A stretch of 64,000 nt of DNA from Streptomyces aurantiacus JA 4570 (GTDB taxonomy: Bacteria > Actinomycetota > Actinomycetes > Streptomycetales > Streptomycetaceae), in NCBI RefSeq assembly GCF_000414115.1, contig NZ_AOPZ01000067.1, positions 1-64,000 of the forward strand. The letters run 5' to 3'. Position 1 is the stretch's first letter. Each line of letters begins with the position of its first letter. Both the position numbers and the translations under genes were made by a program. Below are positions 8,069 through 15,905 of the stretch, one piece after another. Below the pieces are notes generated by a model, which did no database searches, had not been told where the DNA came from, and saw only the letters and a list, made by a program, of their open reading frames with translations.

Positions 8069-10477
8069 GAGCTGCCCGAGGCGCCGCCCGCGCCCGAACC
8101 TCCCAGAGCCCTTGCCCTGCGCATCTCGCACCCGCGCTCCCTGTCCGGCCTGCTGGTGACGGCCCGGGCGCTGCGCCCGCTGAAGCGCTACCGCCCCAAC
8201 CCGCGCCGGCACGAGATAGACGAGACCGCCACGGCCGATCGAATCGCCCACACCGGTCTGCTGGACGTCGTCACACGTCCCGAACGGGAGCGCTGGCTGG
8301 ATCTGGCACTCGTCGTCGACGACAGCGGATCGATGCTCCTGTGGCAGCAGTTGTGCACCGAAATGCACGCACTCTTCGAGCGGTTGGGAGCGTTCCGGCA
8401 GATTCGCACCTGGGGCCTGAGGCTGGGGGACGGCCGGACGCCGATGCTGTCGCCACGGCCCTTCGGGGCGTCACGGAGCCTGGTACCGCCCGCGGTCGTC
8501 GACGACCCGTCGGGGCGCACCATGACGGTCGTCATCTCGGACGGCGCCGGCCCCGGTTGGCGTACGGGAGCGATGGAGGCCCAGCTCGCCCGCTGGGCCT
8601 CCCGCGGCCCCACCGCGGTCGTCCACGCGCTCCCCGCGAGGATGTGGCGGGGCTCGGCGCTCCCGGTGCGGCGCTGGTCGGTGCACGTCCCGCAGCCGGG
8701 CGCCGCGAACGGCGAGTGGCGGATCAGGGATCCGCTGCTGCCGCCCGAGATCAGCCCGTTCATCGGCACCCCCGTCCCGGTCCTCGAACCGGCACCGCGT
8801 GAACTGGCCGCCTGGGCGCGGATGACTGTGGCCGGCGGCACGAGCGCCGCCCTGCCCCTGTGGGACCCCCGGGCGGGCCGGGAGGGCGACGACGCCCCGG
8901 ACGCGGTCTCCAGTGACCAGACGGTACGGCAGTTCCGCCGGACGGCGTCCCCGGAGGCATACCGGCTGGCCGCCCATCTCGCCGCGATCGCGCCCCTCAC
9001 GGTGCCCGTCATGCGGCTGGTCGCCGAGGCCGTTCCGTGGAGCGCCACGACAGCGCATCTGTCGGAGGTGTTCCTCGGCGGGCTGATGCGGCAGGCCGAG
9101 CAGGCGTCGCCCGACGGTGCCGCGTCGGCGGGAACCAGGAGCTTCCGGCACAGCCAGCGCGTCTTCTCGTTCACCGAGGATGCCTGCGACATCCTGCTGG
9201 ACGCCGTACCGACCGCCGAAGTCGTCGAGACGGCCCGCCAGGTGTCCGCGCTCATCGGCGAACTGATGGGCCAGGCACCCGAATTCACGGCTTGGCTGAC
9301 GCGCCCGGACGGCACCGACCTGCTGCCGGAGCACGCGCAGAACTTCGCCTGGCTCGGTTCGGCCCTGCTGCAGCGGCTCGGCCTGACGGACACCGAGGGG
9401 CAGGACTGGGTCGAACCGCCGCCCGTGCCGGAGGAGGAACCCCGCAGACCATCGCGGCTTGCCTATCCCCAGGCGCCGTGGGTCGGGTACTCGACCCGGC
9501 CGCGGTCGGGGTGGTTCACCTGGCAGGGGCTCTCGGCCCGGGACCCCAAGACCATCGGTGGATACCGCCTGCTGGGGGGAGCACCGGAATCGGGGGCCAC
9601 CAGCGTGTATCTCGGGCGCAGCCCGGAGGGCGACTCGGCCGCCGTGCGCCACGGCAATCCGTACGCGGAGAGCGCCGCCGAGGCCACGAGCGATCTGGTG
9701 TTCGTGGAGGCGGCCGCGCTCGCCAGGTTCGATCACGTCTGCCTGCCCGTCCTCTTCGACCACGAGGCGGACACCGCCCACCCCTGGACGGCCGTCTCAC
9801 CGGTCACCACGCCCACCGGTGGCCGGGTGCCGCATCTGGCCGACGTCGTCGTCGAAGCCGGGCCGCTCGGCGTCGAGGCCACCCTCAGCCTCGGCCAGCG
9901 CCTCGCCTCGGCGTTGGCGCACAGCCATCGTGCCGGCGTCGTCCACGGGCGTCTGTCGCCGGGGCACATCCTGCTCACCGGCGACCATCCCGTCATCACC
10001 GGCTGGCACCGCGCGACCATCGACGGACGACCGCCCAACGCGGGAGCCGATCCGGCGCGGCCCGCGGACGACCTCAGGGCGCTGGCTGCGATCCTGGTCC
10101 ACGCGGCGCTCGGTGCCGAGCGGCCCGCACCCCGGTACCACCGCGACTCCGACACGCTGGAGGACCTCGACGAGGCCGCCTGGGGCGCAGTCTCTTCGTG
10201 GCCGCCGACATGGTCGGCGGTGGACGCGGCGGTCCAGGCCATGGTGGCGCGGTGTCTGCGCGGCCCGGCGGACACTCCGGCCACGGCCGACGGCGTCCTC
10301 GCGCTGTTGCGCGACCGATTGCCGCGCCAAAACGCGGACTTCGCCCCGCTCCGGGACTGGCTCTCGGCTTCCGCGCGGGATCTGGTCGGCGACGGGGTGC
10401 ACCTGCGGACGCCGCCCCGGAACTCCAGTCGTTGGGAGCCGTTCGGTGCGCAGATCCCGGTGACGCCGGAGCAGGCG

Positions 10478-10512
10478 CCCGCCATCGGACAGGCGCCCGC
10501 CATTGGACAGGC
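10478..10512 (+). repeat. In-frame 18-bp direct repeat (QAPAIG x2)
   Basis: Two 18-base units differing by one base encode QAPAIG twice in the linker before the MinD-like domain. They keep the reading frame and look like ordinary linker expansion. Confidence 0.8.
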
Positions 10513-11434
10513 ATCCCGGGACGCGGCTGACGACTGGAAGTGGCTGCGGCTGCCCGGGGACGTCCCGCTCCCGCGCAGGCGCCGACGACGGAGGCGCGAC
10601 CCGTTGCCGATGGTGCTCCGGCCCCGGCCGGACGGCCTGGCAGGGCACTGCGTCGTCGCCATCAGCCCGCACCAGAGCTCGGGGCGCAGCACCGTCGCCG
10701 TACAGCTCGCCTCCGCGCTCGCGGCCCGGGCGAGCGCGGCGCGTGGCGCGCGGGACCCCGTCGTCATGCTGCCGTTGGACCGACGGCTGGGCGTCGTCGG
10801 ATACCGCCTGCGCGACCCCGATGCCGCGACGGTCACAGCCCGTTTCTCCGCCGACGCCGGACAGGTGCCGCTCCACCCCGACAGCTGGGTCACGCTCGCC
10901 GATTCCCGCGGCGCCCACTTCCTGTACGCACTAGTGCCAGCCGACGGCGTGTTGCGGCGCGACACCTGGACCTGCCGCCGACGCGTCGACTGGCTGAGGT
11001 CCTTCGGCACGGTGGTGGTGGATGCCGTCGGCACCTTTCTGCCGCCGGAGGAGAGCCTTCGCGGCCTGCTGGGCGATGTCGACCACGTGGTCGTCACCGC
11101 GACCGTGCGGCAGGCGCATCTCGGCGCGGTTCAGGGCCAGTTGGACTGGCTGTCCGGGCACGGATACGAGCAGCTGGCGCGCACCGCGACGGTCGCCTTG
11201 TCGGACGTCGACGTGTCGGCTGTGGGCGGCGACGCTCCCGGGGCGGCCGAGCTGTTCGGCCGCAGGGCCGGGAACGTGCGCGTGATCCCCTACGATGCCG
11301 CGTTGCACCGCGGCGGGCTGGTCGACCACGCCCGACTCGACGAAGCCACACGCCGCGCGTTCGACGACCTCGGCCGTACGGTCGGCGCGGCCCTGGACTC
11401 CGCGAGGCTCCTCGGGCGGCGCCGAGGCCGTTGA

Positions 11435-11910
11435 GGCGGAGGAACCGAGCCGGACGGCGGGGGCCGGAGTTCTGTGGGTAAGCGCATGATGAGACGAGAC
11501 TGCCGGTGCGCCGCACGCCGGACTTGGCGGCCGTCTCCTCGTCGTGGAAGCCCGGCTCTTCCACGACGGTCAGGGCGGGGAGGGCGCACAACCGTCCCGA
11601 TGGTGATCCCGGCCAGCCGGATGGCCGTGTCCTTCGACTCGAAGCTCAGATCGGCCGGGGGTGGCGCGGTCCTCGTACTCGCGGAGTTGGACGTAGTCAA
11701 CTGCACGCCTGCTGAAAGGCGTTGGGGCCTTCCGGGTGATGTGGGGGGCAACGACGAACGCCAGGCTTTCGACGCACGTGTTTGAGACGGAGCGGAAGAC
11801 GCACTATCTCGCGGCGGATGCCGGGTGGGGGGTACACCGACCCGCGCGACGAGCAGCCCGGCCCGTTTCGATCAGTGGCCGAAATGCCGGAGGTGGACGC
11901 ACAGCTGCGC
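11435..11910 (+). other. Intergenic stretch without a credible gene
   Basis: About 475 bases separate the vWA gene from a gene remnant. Short ORFs exist on both strands but none has a recognisable domain, a ribosome site or consistent codon bias. I see no hairpin or repeat of note here. Confidence 0.5.
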
Positions 11911-12007
11911 GGTGAGGAGGGCTGGGACCCCCGCCTCGCTCGTCGGCCTGCGCCAGTCCTTCGACCCGTCGGAAGGGGCGCCGTCGGCGGGTTGCTACGG
12001 AACGTGA
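11911..12007 (+). pseudogene. Decayed copy of the C-terminus of the 951-1625 membrane protein
   Basis: The bases from GAGGAGGGCTGGGACCCCCG onward match the last 100 bases of the membrane-protein gene at 951-1625 almost base for base. An 8-base deletion after the Pro-Arg-Leu codons shifts the frame, so the two halves of the match (EEGWDPRL and LVGLRQSFDPSEGAPS) lie in different frames. Nothing upstream of this point resembles the parent gene. It is a truncated, frameshifted duplicate that cannot be functional. Confidence 0.85.
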
Positions 12008-12108
12008 TTGGTACGGAACGTGAGCGGAACCTCGTCCACGTGCCGTGGGCCGGACGGCCGAGCGCGGCGGACGGCTCGGCACGGCGACGCGGGCCCGCGC
12101 GACGGATG

Positions 12109-12780
12109 TCACCGTGGCCCGGTGCGGCTGCCTCGTGCGCTCAGCCTGCGGATCGGCGCGATCAGCAGCCGGTAGACGGGCCGCACCGCACGGCCGGGAA
12201 GGTGGCGGTGCCGCTCCTCCTTCCAGACCCTTGCCCGGTGGTGTCCCGCGATGGGCGACCACCGGTCGGGGTCCGGGGGCCGGGACGTGTGGCACTCGAT
12301 GCGGCACAGGTGCTTCGTGCTGACGAAGCCGTACTGGCTGGGGCTGACCAGTCGGAGCGGAGCACCGTGGTCGGCGTCGATCGGCTGCCCGTCGAGACGG
12401 TCGGCGATGAGCACGTCGTCGGCCAGGGCGTCCTCGAGCAGCACGGTCGACCGATAGCCGTCGAGTCCTTGGAAGGTGAGATGGCTGATCGGCGCGCCCG
12501 TGGTCTGCAGCGGTTCGATCCACGTGCGGTAGACGGCCGCGAACGTGACGCCTTCCCACAGGAGGCCGGTCGCCGACCATCCGGCGACGCAGTGGAAGTC
12601 GGCGCCGCGTTCTTGGCGTGGCAGCTTCGCGAGGTCGGCCGGGGTGAGGGTGACGGTCCCGGTCAGGTCGCCGCCGATCTCGATCACCGGGTCGGCGGGG
12701 ACGGGCGGGGGCGGGTGATGCAAGTGGGTGCCGAAGCGCGGGAATCCTTCGGCGGCACGTTGGCCTGGGGGAAGCGTCAT
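12109..12780 (-). CDS. Molybdopterin-dependent sulfite-oxidase-family oxidoreductase
   Basis: The 223-residue product starts at ATG 12780 behind GGGAGG. It has the oxidoreductase molybdopterin-binding fold with the Mo-ligand cysteine in FHCVAGW, the LLWEGV strand and the SHLTFQGLDGYRSTVLLEDAL segment typical of small single-domain YedY/sulfite-oxidase-like proteins. No Tat signal is present, so it is predicted cytoplasmic, unlike MsrP/YedY. It is transcribed divergently from a TetR regulator, with two palindromic operators in the shared promoter, so it is the likely regulated target. The substrate is not known. The C-terminal tail after about residue 185 is basic and poorly conserved in type. 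Confidence 0.85.
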   Translation of the reverse strand: MTLPPGQRAAEGFPRFGTHLHHPPPPVPADPVIEIGGDLTGTVTLTPADLAKLPRQERGADFHCVAGWSATGLLWEGVTFAAVYRTWIEPLQTTGAPISHLTFQGLDGYRSTVLLEDALADDVLIADRLDGQPIDADHGAPLRLVSPSQYGFVSTKHLCRIECHTSRPPDPDRWSPIAGHHRARVWKEERHRHLPGRAVRPVYRLLIAPIRRLSARGSRTGPR

Positions 12781-12816
12781 GTCGATCCTCCCGTGAAAAT
12801 TTGTCCGGCCCTCGAT

Positions 12817-12871
12817 CCATACAGGGCTGTATGGGAATCGACAGTAGGGTGATCCATACAGTGCTGTACAG
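12817..12871 (+). promoter_or_regulatory. Twin TetR operators between the divergent genes
   Basis: A perfect inverted repeat CCATACAGGGCTGTATGG (12817-12834) and a second, imperfect one, CCATACAGTGCTGTACAG (12854-12871), lie 37 bases apart centre to centre. Both fall between the sulfite-oxidase-like gene and the TetR gene. They are the likely binding sites of that TetR, controlling both directions. Confidence 0.8.
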
Positions 12872-12894
12872 ATGATGGAGAGGTGACCTGCACC

Positions 12895-13452
12895 ATGGCC
12901 GTGGCGCGTACCCCGCGCAGCAGTTGGATCGCCGCGGGCCTGCGGGCCTTGACCACCGGCGGGGTGGAGGCGGTGCGGATCGAGTTGCTGGCACAGGCAC
13001 TCGGCGTCACCAGGGGCGGCTTCTACTGGCACTTCACCGACCGTCAGGCCCTGCTGATGGAAATGCTCGACGCCTGGGAACAGGACGTGACCACAGGCGT
13101 CATCGAGAAGGTCGAGGCCGGCGGCGGTGACGCGCGCACGAGGCTGCGGCGCCTGTTCTCCGTCGCCGCTTCCGGGGACGGCCTGCTCACGGACATCCAC
13201 ACGGACTTCGCGGTGCGCGACTGGTCGCGGCGCGACTCCGCGGTGGCGGAACGGCTGCGGCGCGTTGACAACCGGCGGATGAACTACCTGCGGCGGCTGT
13301 TCGGCGAGTTCTGCCCCGATCCCGACGAGGTCGAGGTCCGCTGCACGCTGTGCTTCACGGTGTGGATCGGCAACCGCCTGCTCACCGTCGACCACGGCGA
13401 ACGCACCCCGGCCGAGGTCATGGAACTCATCCAGCGCCGACTCATCGAGTAG
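12895..13452 (+). CDS. TetR-family transcriptional regulator
   Basis: The 185-residue product has an N-terminal helix-turn-helix (ELLAQALGVTRGGFYWHFTDRQ near residues 30-50), the hallmark of TetR, and a C-terminal ligand-binding region with DFAVRDWSRRD. I prefer ATG 12895 because GAGGTG lies 9 bases upstream; GTG 12883 has its ribosome site too close. The gene is divergent from the molybdopterin oxidoreductase, and the twin palindromes immediately upstream indicate autoregulation and control of the oxidoreductase. The ligand is unknown. Confidence 0.88.
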   Translation: MAVARTPRSSWIAAGLRALTTGGVEAVRIELLAQALGVTRGGFYWHFTDRQALLMEMLDAWEQDVTTGVIEKVEAGGGDARTRLRRLFSVAASGDGLLTDIHTDFAVRDWSRRDSAVAERLRRVDNRRMNYLRRLFGEFCPDPDEVEVRCTLCFTVWIGNRLLTVDHGERTPAEVMELIQRRLIE

Positions 13453-13472
13453 GGACGGCGTTCGCGGGTGGT

Positions 13473-13506
13473 GCCCCGGACCCGGCGAAAGCACGGGGTC
13501 CGGGGC
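13473..13506 (+). terminator. Bidirectional hairpin terminator
   Basis: A perfect 11-bp stem (GCCCCGGACCC / GGGTCCGGGGC) with a 12-base loop lies between the convergent TetR and PhoD genes. It is GC-rich without a T-run, as is usual in Streptomyces. Confidence 0.75.
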
Positions 13507-13518
13507 CGTTGGGTGAAG

Positions 13519-15090
13519 CTATGCGGCGTCCCTGCGGTACTGCGCGGGCGAGTTCTTCGTGTCCTCGTCCTCGTACGAACCGGCCTTGCCCCGGTCCACG
13601 TGGAACGTGGTCAGCGTGCTGACGGGGGAGCGCGGGTCGCGGCGGTCGCCGATGACCCGCATGTGCGCGCTGAACCGCTCCGGCGTCACCTCGTACACGT
13701 CGTAGCCGTACCGGTTGCCCTCGAAGTACTTCAGGTGCGGATTGGCCTTGCCCATCAGCGGGCCGTTGGCCGCGTTCCACTCCGCGGAGTACGCGCCCGA
13801 CGTCACCGAGTGCGCGGTGAACTCCGTGCCCACCAACGGGGACTCCGGCTCGTCGAAGTCCGTGCGGACGTCGTCGACGAACGCCGAGTGCCAGTCACCG
13901 GTGATGACGACCAGGTCCTCCAGGCCGCTCTTGTGCACGTGCCCGAGGACCTCCTTGCGCTCGGCGAGGAAGCCGTCCCACTGGTCGGTGAACATGTACG
14001 AGCCGCCAGGACGGCCCCGGAGCTGGCTCAGCATGATCGAGTTGGCCCACACGTGCCAGGCGTCGGGCGCCCGGTCGACGGTCTTCTTCAGCCACGCCTT
14101 CTGCTCGGCACCCAGGATCGTGCCGTCCGGCAGGTTCTGCGCCGAGCGGTACGAACGCAGGTCGAGGACGGCCAGCTCGAGCAGGTCGCCCCAGCGCCGC
14201 ACCCGGTGGATCTCGGGGTCGGGCAGCGCGGACCCGCCGAAGGAGTCGCGGTGCGGCATGTGCTCGAACCACGCCTGGTACGCGGCCGCGCGCCGCCGCA
14301 TGAAGGGTGCGCCGCCGCCGGTACCGCTGTAGTCGTTGACGACCTCGTGGTCGTCCCAGGTCAGGAACCACGGGTGGGCGGCGTGTGCCTCGCGCAGCGA
14401 TTTGTCGCCCTTGTAGAGAGCGTGCCGTTTGCGGTAGTCGGCGAGCGTGAGGATCTCCGGGCCGTCGTGGTCGCGCACGTGCTTCTCGGGTACGCCGCCG
14501 ACCTGGCCGTGCTCGTAGATGTAGTCGCCGAGGTGCACGACGAAGTCGACGTCCTCGCGGGCTATGCCCCGGTGGGCCGCGTAGTAACCGTCGTGGAACG
14601 CCTGGCAGTTGGCGGCCGCGAAGGTGACCTTGGAGACGCGGCCGCGCGGCGCCGTCTTCGTACGCCCGACTCGTGACGTCTTGCCGAGCGCCTTGAACGC
14701 GTACCAGTAGTGGCGGCCGGGGGCGAGGCCGCTCACCGGCACGTGCACGCTGTGCCCGAGCGTCGCCGACGCCGGGGCCTTGCCGCGGGCGACGACGCGG
14801 CGCAGCCGGGCGTCCTTGGCGACGACCCACTCGACCTCGACGACCTCGGGAAGTCTCTGTTCGGCGGCGAGGGGTTCGGGCGCGAGTCTGGTCCACAGCA
14901 CCACGGAGTGCGGCTGCGGATCGCCGGACGCGACGCCGAGCGTGAAGGGCGCGCGGTCGTACTCGGCGCCCAGGTTCTCGGCGGCCTCACGGGCCTGTGC
15001 CGGGGTGAGGCCCGGGGCGAGCGGCCAGGCGAGGCTGAGCGCGCCGGCGGCCGCGGCGGACTTGAGCAGGTCACGGCGGTTGACGGTCAT
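13519..15090 (-). CDS. phoD: PhoD-type alkaline phosphatase / phosphodiesterase, Tat-exported
   Basis: The 523-residue protein begins with a twin-arginine signal (NRRDLLKSAAAAGAL followed by PAQA). A PhoD N-terminal beta domain (FTLGVASGDPQPHSVVLWTRL) is followed by the metallophosphatase core with HLGDYIYEHG and WDDHEVVNDYSG, the Ca/Fe-binding segments of PhoD. It hydrolyses phosphate mono- and diesters outside the cell to recover phosphate. Its start codon overlaps the stop of the upstream gene (ATGA), so both are co-translated. One 11-base unit at 15712-15722 (GTTCACACGGG on the minus strand) resembles a PHO-box repeat, but a second adjacent unit is not evident, so PhoP control is only suggested. 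Confidence 0.92.
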   Translation of the reverse strand: MTVNRRDLLKSAAAAGALSLAWPLAPGLTPAQAREAAENLGAEYDRAPFTLGVASGDPQPHSVVLWTRLAPEPLAAEQRLPEVVEVEWVVAKDARLRRVVARGKAPASATLGHSVHVPVSGLAPGRHYWYAFKALGKTSRVGRTKTAPRGRVSKVTFAAANCQAFHDGYYAAHRGIAREDVDFVVHLGDYIYEHGQVGGVPEKHVRDHDGPEILTLADYRKRHALYKGDKSLREAHAAHPWFLTWDDHEVVNDYSGTGGGAPFMRRRAAAYQAWFEHMPHRDSFGGSALPDPEIHRVRRWGDLLELAVLDLRSYRSAQNLPDGTILGAEQKAWLKKTVDRAPDAWHVWANSIMLSQLRGRPGGSYMFTDQWDGFLAERKEVLGHVHKSGLEDLVVITGDWHSAFVDDVRTDFDEPESPLVGTEFTAHSVTSGAYSAEWNAANGPLMGKANPHLKYFEGNRYGYDVYEVTPERFSAHMRVIGDRRDPRSPVSTLTTFHVDRGKAGSYEDEDTKNSPAQYRRDAA

Positions 15091-15665
15091 CGGCGGCCTC
15101 CGGTGGGCTCAAGGGTGAGGGAAAGGGCGTCCGCGTAGCCGTCGTTGGAGGTCCCGCCGCCGCTGCGCGTGAAGACGAGCAGGACCCGTGCCGAGCGGGC
15201 GGTGGGCGGCACGGCCGCCTCGGCCGTGCGCTCCAGGAGCCCGGTCCTGCCCTGACGGTCGGCCGCGCTCACGGGCCCGAGGACGCTGAGGGCGACCGGG
15301 GTGCCCTTGGCGTCGCGGAACTCCACGGAGAGGCGCGCGCCGTCCTCCTGCCCGGCGTAGCCGCCGAGCCAGCCCGCCAGGGTGTACCGCACCTTGCCCG
15401 CGTCGACGGCGCGGCGTCCGGTCGGGCCGCTCCTGGGCAGGTCGATGTCCTGCACGAGTGCGGTGCGCGGGCTGTTGCCGCCCGCGAAGAACCGGCTGCC
15501 GCGGCGGGCCGGGCCGGGGTCCGACGCGGTCGGGTAGCCGCCGCCGAGACTGTAGGCGATGAGCGCCGGGGCTCCCTGGGCGACCTTCCAGCCGCGGACC
15601 GTCGCGACGGGGTCGGCGGTGCCGCCGGACCCGCTCTCCGCGTCGCCGTTGACGACGAGATTCAC
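15087..15665 (-). CDS. Carbohydrate-binding-like beta-sandwich protein coupled to phoD
   Basis: The 192-residue product starts at ATG 15665 and ends inside the phoD start codon. The sequence opens with NLVVNGDAESG and continues with DIDLPRSG, YTLAGWLGGYAGQEDGARLSVEF and a C-terminal NDGYADALSLTLEP, a pattern seen in jelly-roll carbohydrate-binding-type domains. There is no signal peptide, which is odd for such a fold next to an exported enzyme; it might travel with PhoD as a Tat hitchhiker, but that is speculation. The strict coupling indicates that it works with PhoD. Confidence 0.65.
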   Translation of the reverse strand: MNLVVNGDAESGSGGTADPVATVRGWKVAQGAPALIAYSLGGGYPTASDPGPARRGSRFFAGGNSPRTALVQDIDLPRSGPTGRRAVDAGKVRYTLAGWLGGYAGQEDGARLSVEFRDAKGTPVALSVLGPVSAADRQGRTGLLERTAEAAVPPTARSARVLLVFTRSGGGTSNDGYADALSLTLEPTGGRR

Positions 15666-15905
15666 GCACGCCTCCTGTGATCGGTGAGTTGAGCGCGGTC
15701 AGCCCACCAGTCCCGTGTGAACCAGGAGAAGCATTCCGGCGAATTCTGTTACCTGCGGCCTACCGCAGCACCCCGCCCTTCACCGGGCCCGCGCGTAGGT
15801 TCCGTTTCTTTCCTCCCGCAGCGTCAACCTCCCGGCCCTCAAGGGCCTCTTCCTCTGCAACGGCCCTCGCCACTGACCAGAGGGCCGGGAACAAGGAGGG
15901 GAACT

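Larger units (their letters stand above)
7668..11434 (+). pseudogene. SAV_2336-type vWA / pseudokinase / MinD-like protein, frameshifted by a 38-bp tandem duplication
   Basis: The start ATG lies 2 bases after the MoxR gene. The first 121 codons give the helical SAV_2336 N-terminus (VLRILQHLREQT, AELAEVLWLAQR equivalent) and an acidic linker. The remainder reads in another frame, and deleting one copy of an exact 38-bp repeat joins the two into one 1242-residue protein. That part has a vWA core with an intact MIDAS motif (VVDDSGSM, near base 8320), a protein-kinase-like fold (bases about 9560-10320) whose HRD-type loop reads VHGRLSPGHILL, so the catalytic Asp is missing, and a C-terminal SIMIBI/MinD-like ATPase (bases about 10640-11420) with a deviant P-loop, SPHQSSGRST. 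It would be the sensor and platform of the cassette. As read, the cassette lacks this protein. Confidence 0.85.

Noticed and set aside
11782..12852. A plus-strand ORF of 356 residues across the membrane-protein remnant and the molybdoenzyme gene
   Set aside because: It mostly runs antisense to the well-supported sulfite-oxidase-like gene and has no domain.
15666..15780. A full PHO box in front of phoD
   Set aside because: Only one 11-base unit fits; the adjacent direct repeat that defines a PHO box is not visible.
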